This document shows, in pieces, positions 32,700 to 43,650 of a stretch of 64,000 nt of DNA. The translations under genes were made by a program, and so were the position numbers. Location of the stretch: positions 372,001 through 436,000 of the forward strand of contig JAJTTP010000024.1 of the NCBI GenBank assembly GCA_023313575.1. The letters are read 5' to 3'. The first letter of the stretch is position 1. Each line of letters begins with the position of its first letter. This DNA is from Eutypella sp. D-1. Taxonomy: Eukaryota; Ascomycota; Sordariomycetes; Xylariales; Diatrypaceae. The notes beneath the pieces were generated by a model. That model saw nothing but the letters and a program-made list of their open reading frames with translations. It ran no database searches and was not told where the DNA came from.

Positions 32700-33415
32700 T
32701 TCATTCTCCTGCCCCCCTCATGTACATTGGATGGGCGGCGGCCATGTCCAACGAGACCACAGGGCTTTTTGAATATACTAGAAGCCATCGTGCGCGCATA
32801 GTTCTACATACTGGAGAACCTAGCAGTGGCATATACATGTACATTAGTTCGAATACATACGCATGCGGGATGTCGATCAGGTACATGTGAGCATGGAGCT
32901 AGCAAAAGACAAGATGAAGATATTGAAGCAGCTACGACTTGGCAATGAAAGGTGGTTAATTAATATACCATGTAATTAGTATATAAATCTTAAGCTGGGC
33001 ATAGAACTCGACATTTTTTCCACTTCGTCAGATTTGTCATGGATACAACAGATGCAGATCGTTGAAACGCCCCAGCCAACGCCTTGAAACTACAACGCCA
33101 TTCCATTGAGCTTGTAAATATGCTATCGTAACAAATATCTCTAATTATAGAACCTGGGTCTATTATCAACATCGGACGTGTCGCAACCAATGAGAGCAGC
33201 CTACTATGGTTGTGGGGCTCTCTCCCATAAATGGAGCCACGGGGTAAGATTCCCCCTCTCTCTTCTATATATAGGCTTTCTAGATAGCTTTTCTTTTGTT
33301 ACAACTTAGAAAATATAAGATCAGTTCCATCTGTATTACGATGCTCCTTATATTGAGTATACTGGATGCGATAGGACGGGGACGCCCGGCCTGAGTCAAC
33401 TTCCTGACGAGGCAA
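32700..33415. other. Convergent intergenic region
   Basis: 716 bases between the GH43 stop and the HET gene stop. It is AT-leaning and holds the two 3' ends. No gene or clear repeat is seen. Confidence 0.5.
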
Positions 33416-35923
33416 CTATTCAACTATAAACAAGTGCTGCCCGTCGGGCTCTCGGCGAACACACGGTATGTCGTCCCCATGTGTCCGCAGACGAACAATA
33501 AGTCTCCTGGCCCACTGATATACACCACTCCCGTCCCCATAATGCGGCATATATCGCTTCGGCAGCGTATCAACTGTTGGCAGTTCTCCTTCGAAGTAAG
33601 TTTGCGGATCAAATACCGACTCATAAAATGATGGCTCCCACTTTGTCAGTCCTTCATTGGTACTAAGGAGGTAGATTTCATCGGGCAACTCGATGTTGCA
33701 CATGCCAATGCGCCTGTACAAACCACTGGCATCTTCCATTGAAATTAGAAGGAGAAGGTGAAGAGTAAAACAGTAGGCAGGCCTCGACGAAAGGAGTTCC
33801 GTCCGTGAAACGAGTAGGGGCAACGCAAAAATTGGCTGCGTGTCTTGGTCCAGGCTCATACTGTTGTCTTCGTCATACCATATTTCTGCTGCGACATAGC
33901 CATCCTTTCCTGGGCCTAGAGACGTCCAAGCGCAGGGAATTTGTATCCAAGATAAGCCGAATGCACCATTAAATTTACCCTTTCGTCCCTCTACAAGTGT
34001 AGTAGTATCTCTGAAGTGAAATAAGGTGCCCCTGAGACAAATATTCGCGTCTTGGACATACCCAAACATATCGCCCTTGAGCGTGTGTGTACGGACCCCC
34101 GTAACATAGTAGAGGGGTTTCGATACGGGTTTATGGGGATACAAGGCTGGGAACGACAATCCTCTGCTTTTAACTGAAGCCCAGGACCAGGTCGGGGGAC
34201 GGGAGGGCACTTCAAGTCTCCTGCCGCGTTCCTGGTAGTGCCAGCATAGACCATGTCGGATATTGCCCGCCCAAATGCCAGAATAGTATTTTGTTTGGAT
34301 ATTGACGTAGAACCTTCTTGCCAGGCCTGAAATTGCGACCAATCTATCCTCCTCATGAGTAAGGTCCATACTGGCGTAAGGTTTGATCAGTTCATACCAG
34401 AATTGCAAAGATGTCAACCGATCATAATGACTGAGGGTCTTCATGGAGAATATCCCCTCGGGACGGTCAAAAGTGGAATGATCATCGTTAGAACGGCCGA
34501 TTTTGTACCGAACCGAGCTATGGGACACGCGGTACTCGTCAGGAACACCAATGGCATGTGAGCTTTCGCAACTCAACTCTTCAGCGCACTCGTAGTGTAT
34601 TTGAGACCCTGTAAAACTGACATTTCTGGAAGCTAGACATCTTTCCTGGAAGACCCAGGCTCGTTGGTATAATGGTTCATCGTCGAGGCTCATAGACGCA
34701 GAATCGTAAAATGTGTACCGATTATACTCCGTTGTAGAACCGGCCGACAATCTGTCGTAGGGAAGGAGGAGCTGTGGCGTTCGCGTATAAAATAAAGGTT
34801 CCAGGCAGCTCGAGGCACAAGTCGCAGAAATATTAAGGTATGCATGCTGATAGATAGAGTCCATCATCCCCAATTCCCGAGATAGATCATCGGGAGAGTC
34901 CTGGATGATACACTAATTCTAGAGTCAGCTTTCTATGTATACATATTTACAGAGCTACTAATATGGGGTTCGTACCAGTGAATCTATCCAGAGATATCCG
35001 ATTCCAAGGTGGTGTGCCACAGACGCAGCTTGGGCAAATAATGTTGGGACATCTTCCCAATGTATCATTGGAAAATTCCGACCTCGTATATTACCCAAGA
35101 GATTCGTCTCATTATGGCTCCATCGATGACTGAGCGTGGCGTACTTGGAGCCAATTGGACAATCCTCACGAAGGACGACTCTCAGAGAAAAGCGCCCGCC
35201 CTCTTCGTGAATGTTCAAGAGCCGGGCCGGTATCCAAGGAGCGGTCTGCCCACAGTGTTCGTGATGCTCCTCACAATGGGATATTCTGGAGGAAACATAA
35301 TCCAAAGACTGGACAAGCCCCGTGCTTAGTCCTAAAGTGGGGATGGGAATATCATGAGACCGACGAACGTAGTCAACCCACAAGCAGCATGTCTCATTCA
35401 ATCCAGGATATTTGATTAACGGGAATACAGATCCACGGCGCGTCTGAAAATGAATTACAATATCCATTCTTGGTATATTGTTGGAAGTATCGGTATATTC
35501 GGTACCAACTGTGTAGGCCGAGAGCTTAGTCGATAAACCAGCCTTAGACTGGTTCCAAATATTTATGCACCACCAACAACCCACTGCGATTCCATTGGTA
35601 AGTCTTTCCCAGCCGTGGTCATCAACAGGAGCTCTGAGATTGTCTATAGGATCATCGGAGCGTTGGTTAGCTAACAAACATTCCATCGTATCCAGGTCCT
35701 CGCTGCACTTGGCACATTCTGGGCTTGGATCTTGTAAATACTGTAGCAACAACTCTGACGTTTGGGTAGCTGCAGGAGGGTTTCCGGAAACTGCCACGAG
35801 GATGGCACGGTAGATCTTGTTCATTTTGCACTGATCACAATGACAGTAGGACCAGACCAGACTTAGGATCGTAAAACCCGGAAACTTTCTCGGCTGGGTA
35901 AAGTTGATATTGAAGGATGACAC
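33416..35923 (-). CDS. HET-domain protein (heterokaryon incompatibility), 814 aa
   Basis: Member of the fungal HET family, whose domain (a TIR-related fold) sets off growth arrest or cell death after nonself fusion. Exons 35923-34976 and 34912-33416, with one 63-nt phase 0 intron inside the domain. The N-terminal 250 residues contain Cys clusters (YCHCDQC at 26-32, CAKC at 70-73, CWWC at 116-119). The HET domain starts at YATLSHRWS (residues 261-269), with VPTLFAQAASVAHHLGIGYL and WIDSL, continues across the intron with CIIQDSPDDLSRELGMMDSI then YQHAYLNISATCASS, and RAWVFQERCLASRNVSFTGS. The long C-terminal part contains RPPTWSWASVKSRGLSF, a usual HET-protein block. No membrane segment is present. 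It is divergent from the hydrolase/NTPase/ankyrin gene at 37,146, which is compatible with a shared control region. Confidence 0.93.
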
Positions 35924-37145
35924 TTAACTAACCACCTGAGTGGACAGTAAATCGAAGGGTGATTGGAAAAGGTTTATTGTCAAAAGAGTCTACAGATAAA
36001 AAAAACATAGTAGGGTTGGGTATCATTTAATGTATGTGTGGCAGCGTATTCTGCCTTGTATTTCAGGCCTCAATTTAGGGGAGTATTACTACAACCCCCC
36101 TCTCCTGATTAATCGTTTATGTACCTCTCAATGCAGGCTCTTACCAATATGAGGCACATATAGCATAAGTGGGCACGAATAAGGTCCCCGTAGAAGCTAT
36201 GTGACACAACCCTAACTGTATGATGTAGCCCTTGGGAAGGCAGTATATCTCGTCCAGGCGACTGATCCGCCGCTCGCTGTATAACTATCGACAATTGACT
36301 TTGTCGTAGCAATGACGGTTAAGAAATTCGGTAGTCAAGACCTTCCAGCCTTCCCATGCCACCTCTTCTGGCAGTGAAGCACACTCTCTTGCAATGCGGA
36401 ACTCGCTCTTGTAGGCGATAAGCCCGGTGTATGGGAATAGAATTTTCTGGCCGCATGCTTTAAAAGTGTGCGAGAACTGGTCATGGTCTCCTCTTTCTCA
36501 GGATTCAATGATGAAGAGATGTGGGGCGCGTCTTCATTTACCCCTATTCCCCACTTTAGGAAAGTAAAAATCAAGGTGGGCGAACCGCGAATCTTATCAA
36601 TCACCAAACCACCTTACATGAGAAACAGGAAATATTAACCAACTGAAAACCCTCTAAAGCATGGAAGGCTGTCCTTAACTGGGGGTCAAACAAGATGCAT
36701 GACTGTGCATTAATATGCATGACTGTGCATTAATTAGTGAATGATAACGGGCGCTTAAATTTGCACCCTGACCCCTTGGAGATATATTGGTCATATTTGC
36801 GCCTAATAAAAACCATCGTTTACTGGTGTGCCTTCAATGCAGGGTGGCTGATGAACCGATTCTGCTAGAGGCATATTAGTTGGGGTGAGCCCAATGACAG
36901 GCGCCATTTTAACCGCAGTGTGTGCCATCCCTGCAAGATTACTGTCAGACCGTAACCTATTTTCGTCTCAGTGCTGAGTGGCGTACAAACCTAGGCTCGC
37001 TCAATTTTGGAAACGAGTCGAAAATGAAAATTCCAAGTCTTACTCTGTATCGTATTCTCACTCACAATAAATACTCTCAAAGTCCATTTTACGTAGTCCA
37101 AAGAGAGTCGGAAAACCTTAGCATAACATACAGCAACCCGATAAA
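35924..37145. promoter_or_regulatory. Divergent promoter region between HET and NLR-like genes
   Basis: 1.2 kb between the divergent start codons. It is AT-leaning and contains an exact 20-base tandem duplication (36,695-36,734). No gene is supported inside it. Confidence 0.5.
36695..36734. repeat. Exact 2 x 20-base tandem repeat
   Basis: The unit ATGCATGACTGTGCATTAAT occurs twice without change, head to tail. It lies 411 bases before the NLR-like gene ATG and about 770 bases before the HET gene ATG. Confidence 0.85.
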
Positions 37146-40100
37146 ATGTCATTATATCGATCAGAAACCCGGCGAAGACCGGGTGGTGCCTCTCCGCTAG
37201 AGCCACATCCCGGCATATCACTTCATCGCTCTGCGACGCGACGCAGGGCGGGTGGTGCCGAGCAAAAGAAGGGATATGAGGTTGTTCGACAAGGGCTCAA
37301 GCAGCTTTACCCTGAAGAAGGCTCTAATAGAACGACAGACATAGAGTAAGAATGACCAAGAGCCAGTGGCGTGATAGATGGGGCTTATAAAGACTCGTAG
37401 CATTGTCTTCGTTCCTGGTCTCGGAGCCGATCCTGAACGTAGCTGGAAGTCATCAAGGACAGATTTCAACTGGGCCAGTGATAAAGAGGGGATAGTTCGC
37501 GACTTTCCCAACGCGCGAGTTCTCCTTTATATGTATGAGTCAGCATGGACAGGTCCGCTTAAAGTGAAGCAGTTCCTGCGTAACCTTGCGTGGACCCTGC
37601 TGGAGGGTTTACACGCAAAAAGAGAAGTTCGTAACAACCATCGACCCAAGAAATAAATAGGTTATCTCTAACTAATGCTCTATAGGCTTCAGGGGTGACA
37701 AAGCCGATTATATTCATTGGTCACAGCATGGGAGGTCTAGTGGTTGCGAAGGTCTGAGCCCAAATATCGGTTATTCGTACCATATACATACGTCTCATCT
37801 AATAAAACTACAGGCTACATGCATGGCAGAGTCTCGCTCGCACGAATTTCCTCACATCTTTGAGGATATCGCAGGCTGCGCCCTTTTCGGCACGCCATTC
37901 AACGGAACCGAAGCTGCCTCTAGGGCCGCGATGCTTGCTCACCTCGGCGAAAAGGTTCAGAAGACTGTGGCCTCCAAACTTCTTGATCTAATGGCTCCTG
38001 GTGACGAGGGGTTGAGAGAATTGAGAGATGAATTTGTGCGCGTGGCAACGAAGTTGTATCCTAAGATTGAGCTGTACGGTTTCTGGGAAGAACAGCCAAC
38101 CAAGATCACCGACCTGGCCGGCGTGCCAGAATTCATCAGGTGGCTCCAGATTCCTCTCCCCAAGAACATTGCCGAATTCGTTACCAGAGAGTCAGCAATT
38201 TTGGGTGGGAATATGGAGGCGATGGGCTTGGCCGCCAATCATCGAGACTTGGTCAAGTTTGACAGCGCCAAAGACGACCGGTATGCCTTGGTGCGTGGCC
38301 CTTTGAAACGAATCGTTCGTGCGGCCCATCTCGCAGTAAAAGGTCGTCGTCAGTCCACCAAGCATATTGACCGGGACCTGGTAAAGAAAACCATTGAGAC
38401 CCTTGACGGCGTCAAAGTGTCCAGGAAGCGGCACATTATTGCCAAGGCAACGTCTCCTTCATCATGGATTCCAAAAGATTCCCAATATGCCGCTTGGTTG
38501 GCAAGGTTCGATGACACTCCTGGAGGCTCGTTTCCAATACGAGATTGTCTATGGATACGTGGTCCGGATGGTAGAGGCAAGACCAGTGCAACACTAGCAG
38601 CCCTCGATGAAATTGACCATATGATCGAGACTAATCGGAACACTACACCCGTGCTTCTCGCATACTTCTTCTGTGACAGCACAGCAGAATACGAAACAGC
38701 TGAGGAGCTGCTCAAGTCTCTCGTCTCGCAACTCATTGACCAGAAAGAAGAATTAGCGAATCATGCCAAGTTTCTTCTCAGAAAGAAGGGTAAAGAAGAG
38801 TCAAAAAGCCAACCTCAGCTGACGGTTGAAAATCTCTGGCAGATCCTTCAAGATATTCTTGCCGATGAAGATCTCTCTGGATCTAGAGTATACTTCGTCA
38901 TCAACAATCTTGAAGCACTCCGGGCGGATTTAGACTCCACCAACACACTCTTGAATCTCCTAAACGTTGAGATTGAAAACATGAGTAGCTCGAGACGGTC
39001 CATTGTGAGGTGGATGATCACCAGTACCTACAATATTGGGCAAGAGCTCAAAGCGGCATCAGTTCGAGTGATCGACCTGGAGGACGAAAAGTATGGGGAT
39101 CAGGTCCAGCGAGAGTTGCGAAAGCATGCGTCGGAGAAGGTGTCTGACCTGGTCAGTCGGCAGAATTACAGCAAAGCCTTGGCATACTACGCGAGCAGTC
39201 TAATTGGCAGACGGGCGCAAAACACCCAATGGATCGACATCACGATCGTTCAGCTCGAACAATTGTCCCAAGGCAATGATGATCTTCGGATCCGTCTTCA
39301 TCTGGAGATGGTCCCCCAACAGCTGGATGACCTTCTGACAGCTGCCTGGCGCCGAATTTTCGAGCTCCACAGTATTGATGTCCCTGAGATCAAAGAGATG
39401 TTGCGAGTTCTTGTCCTCACATATGAAGATCCAACCGAGGAAGAGCTTCGCCTTCTTTCTGGACTATATTCTACGCCTCAAGAAAGGGCAGAGCTTGACG
39501 CTCTTGTGACGAAATGCAGACCGTTACTGAATCTCAAACGGACTGGCAAATCGGAGACTAGGGTCTGTTTCATTGAGGATGTTGTCAGAATGCACCTCTT
39601 CAACAATGCCTACAAACTTCTAGGGCTTTCGGAAGAAGACATCAAGCTACAACACGGCATGATGGCATTCCGATCATTTAGTCACGTTATGGAAAAGCTC
39701 GATTTCCCTCCCATTGACCTGAAGAGCGATAAGGCCGATAACAACGGGGATGGTGATTCAAAACACCAAGATGCAAACGATTGTAAGGCAAATCATGAAG
39801 ATGGAGATGACAGTGACAATGGAGAGGATATCGAAGAAAAAGACGATGATGACGAAGACGGATATGACAACGACAATGAAGAGGAAGGAGAAGACGATGA
39901 CGACAGAACCTCACTCGGATCGTATGATGCTTCTTCTGATGAAGAGGATGAATATGACGAAGATGACGAAGATGAGGACCCAGAGGCTAGATTACTAGAG
40001 GGCCTTGCCTTATCATACACAGTAAAGCATTGGTTATCACATGCTAGCAAAGCAACCGCTGAGATTGCTGAAGCTCTGAGCCTGGAGGAAGACTTCTGGA

Positions 40101-43047
40101 AGACGGATTCAATCATACGACGCCGCTGGCTTACTGAGCACACCCGACTCGATGGAGCCTTCAAGACCTTTGATCGACAGGATATAAAAGGACTTCACAT
40201 CGCTGGTGCGATTGGGTTCAGGCAGCTGGTTGTCGCTCTGATAAAGAATGGGCATCAGGATGAGATAAACCAAAGGGATGGATGGGATAATACGCCGGTG
40301 AGTAATATCTCTCACAGAGAGCAAGCTCAGCCTTGGTTCAGGTGATTTCCGAGAGCAATACCAACTCATAATGTCTTACTTTCCCAGCTCCACTTTGCGG
40401 CCCACTTCGGTCGAGCCGATCTTGCCGAAGAACTACTCAACCAGGGGGCTCGAATAGACGACGGCAGTGAGGATTGCACAGAGACACCGTTATGCATGGC
40501 TGCCGCAGAAGGTAGGGTTAACGTCATGCGCAAGCTGTTACAGAGAGGAGCAGATCCGAATGCGATCAGTGATACGTACGGTGGAGTGATCAACGCCGCT
40601 ATCGAATCAGGGAACTGCGAAGCAGTAGAACTTTTAGTCGAACATAATGTTTCTCTGACTAGTCGAGAGGATGATGTAACAAAGTTGCTGGAGAGCCTCG
40701 AGGAGCAGCATCAAAACGAAAATGCACAAACCAATGCGATCAACAACGATGGCAACGATGACGAGGATGAGGACGAGGACGAGGACGAGGACGAGGAAGG
40801 GGAGGAAGAGGAGGAGATCATCTGGTCTCCACTAGCTCTTGCGGCATCGCGATCCGACTTGACAATGTTCAACTTTCTTATCGAGAAATATTCGAGCAGA
40901 CTACCGGCAGAGGAATTCGACGCAGCACTCGTCAAGGCCGCACAGGGCGGACGCAGAGAGGCTTTCAAGCGATTGTTCAGGGACTATCGGCACCCTCATC
41001 AAATCCTTCAGGATTCACTCGAACAAGCAGCGAAGCAAGAGAACTGGAATATCGTACACCAGCTGCTCGAGGAATGTCCAGGTCTTGACTGTAATAATGC
41101 TTTCTTCAGCACTTGCCTGGGCCAGGACGGTGAACCAAAAACGCAGGTTCTAGACGCCATATGGGAGTACACCCGAGGGTCGATTTCCCCAGAGACATTG
41201 GAGAGCTCTTTATACCATGCAACGGACCTTGAACGCGCAGATACTGTCTCTCTTCTTCTCAGGTTCGGAGCCAGTCCCGATGCGACTGGCTCAGAGTAAG
41301 TGATAAGTCCTCGTTGATTTACACAGCGGTTGTGTCTTGCGTTATACTAACTTGATCTTCTCCATGGAGATACGGCAATGCCTTGACAGCAGCAGCATAC
41401 GATGGCACCGTTCACATCGTGAAAACTCTGCTAGAGTATAACGCGGATGTCAAGTCCCAAGACGGCTGGGCCCTACAGACTGCCGCCGCCAATGGTCACA
41501 TCGAAATTGTGGACCTGCTCCTTAACCACGGCGCTGATGTTAACGCACACACAACACACGAAGGAATGCCACAGGGAACTGCTTTACAAGCTGCTGTTGA
41601 GGCAAGCAACGAGGACATTGTTGACCTACTCCTTCAACATGGTGCCAACCCCAACCTGGGGGCTGGTGAGCTCACGTGCCCAGTCATTGCGGCCGCCAAG
41701 AAGGGAGAGGAAGAAATCCTCGATCGTTTGGTCAAGGCTAAGGCAGACGTGGATGTCCTTGGGGGACCGCATAGAGCGAGCGCTCTCACATATGCAGCCA
41801 TGTCCCTTCCTCAATCTTCGATTCGCTCACTTCTAGACGCTGGTGCGGACATCAACCTGGCTGATAACGACGGGGATACGGCGCTCATCTTGGCATCATG
41901 GTTTGGGGATGCAGAGGTTGTTCAGTGTCTACTTGATCGAGGCGCAGACGTCCTACACAGAAACAAGGCTGGTAAGAATGCTTTGCAGCGGGCACTGGAA
42001 TCCGACAAATCGGAGTGCGTCAATATTCTTGTTGCTCATATCTCTGAGATCATGGAAGCGCTCAGGGTTGCAGTGGAGTCGGGTAATGCGGCAGTGACCG
42101 CTGTCATCCGAGGTGTGGAGAGCGGCAAACAGGGACTTGACTACGATGAGTTGAGTAGTCCTACTGATTGGGATATGCGAGGGAGTCAGAGGGATAATAT
42201 ATTCAAGGCTGACGAGGCCCAAAATGACGTCTCTGTCAAATATATCCCCAACCAGAACCTGAGTGCTCAAAGGCTAAGAGAAGAACACCAAGCTCCCGTT
42301 GGTGCCGTGTACTATGAATCAGATCCAACCAATCTACCACAATATGACGCGAATATCGGAGGGGACGCAACGGGCATGACGATTAGGAAAACGTTCGACC
42401 CCGGGAATGTTACGCGATCTGACACCTTCGCTATGCCCAGGGAAGAATCGCAAAGGATTACCAGCCAGCCTCATTCGTCCTGGACACATGGTACCGATAG
42501 ACCACCGCTGAGCAACGGAAACCAAACCGTCCCTCCAGTCTCAGGCCCGATCAAGAGAAAGCCTATAAACAGCCTAGATGCCTACGGAAACATTCCACCA
42601 GCTGCAAATGGACCGGGTCCACGACCAGACCCGCAACGAATTCAGCAGCCGATGGCAATTCCAATTCAACCAGACACATCATCATACCAAACATCAAGTC
42701 AACATCATTCGCGGCAACCGCGCGCAAGCTCAGCCCGGACTCCCCATTCAAATTCACCCAACAGCACTCAGGGGAACCTGTATCGTGCGTATCAACCGCA
42801 TCAGCAGCAGCAGCGGGTGGCTTCTTACGGGGATCATAGAGATTCCTCCGAACAGCGAGTTTATCAGCAGTCAGCCCAATGGTCGTCACATCCTGGGCTA
42901 TATCCTCCTCCCGGGATTCAAGCCGAGTTTCACAGAAGTAGTTCATCAAATCAACCAGGTCAACACGGCCAGCGACCGCAGGATCAGTCCTCGAGACCTC
43001 ACTTCCTAGGTATGAAGAGCCCATGGTCACGCGACCGTCAGACGTAA
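37146..43047 (+). CDS. NLR-like protein: alpha/beta hydrolase, P-loop NTPase, ankyrin repeats, 1,853 aa
   Basis: Large STAND-type receptor-like protein, an architecture tied in fungi to nonself recognition and programmed cell death. Exons: 37146-37345, 37401-37626, 37686-37751, 37814-40297, 40388-41295, 41370-43047. The N-terminus has a tandem SLYRSETRRRPGGA / SLHRSATRRRAGGA motif before EVVRQGLKQLYPEEG. The hydrolase domain follows: DIVFVPGLGADPERSW, the elbow FIGHSMGGLVVAK (Ser156), GCALFGTPFNG and NHRDLVKFDS (His307). The NTPase has Walker A GPDGRGKT (414-421); the Walker B-like strand reads YFVINNLEAL with Asn527 where Asp is usual. An acidic Asp/Glu-rich insert lies at about 800-890, then ankyrin repeats such as LHFAAHFGRADLAEELLNQG and GHIEIVDLLLNHGADVNA, interrupted by a second acidic run. 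The last 300 residues are Pro/Gln/Ser-rich and disordered. The exon 2/3 splice has an alternative (donor 37,631, acceptor 37,692) in the same frame. Confidence 0.88.
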
Positions 43048-43650
43048 GGAAAGAGGATAGTTTGATTGATCAGAAAGACGGAATGCTCTTCTGTCTTCAT
43101 AAGTCGGACGCTTGATTTTTCGCACTCACCTCTCAGCTTCCTGCGTCAGGTTTGGGTCGTACGGCTAGTGCAGCTCCCCTTCACCTCCGCGCGTGAATGG
43201 ACAATCTCTTGTAATGGCCCGCCCAGGGGTGGCTTAGCGTGCTCGAATTCAGGCAGCTGCTTTGCGATTATCCGGCTGGTGAGATTGAGGGCCCTTTCAA
43301 CGCGATTCTGACGGTAGGCCTGTTGCCAAGCGCCGACCCTACGGGATGGCACGTCGAGCGCAAGCTCGGAGAGAATGGCTAACGGGACGCGAACATCTTT
43401 GAAAGCTTGGTTGTGACCTGACCCGCGGTCGGGGGTATTATGTGCCTGAACACAGAAAAGACAGGCTATCTAAAGGAATGAGTGGTTTCAATATAAGAGG
43501 TACTAGGGGTTGCGGGTAGCACGACAGTGCGGAGGCGTGATAGTCTGTAAATTATATCATCTTACAGCAATTCTACAATGTAGCACCGAGGTCCCTAGAC
43601 ATTTCCGCCATCTCCATGATTAAAATCTCAAAGATTTATATCTTCCGGTA
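43048..43650. other. Convergent intergenic region
   Basis: 603 bases between the stops of the NLR-like gene and the CorA-like gene. No gene is seen; it holds both 3' ends. Confidence 0.5.

Noticed and set aside
37378..37626. ATG at 37,378 as start of the NLR-like gene
   Set aside because: It lies inside a good intron (37,346-37,400); splicing joins an upstream exon with the family-typical N-terminus.
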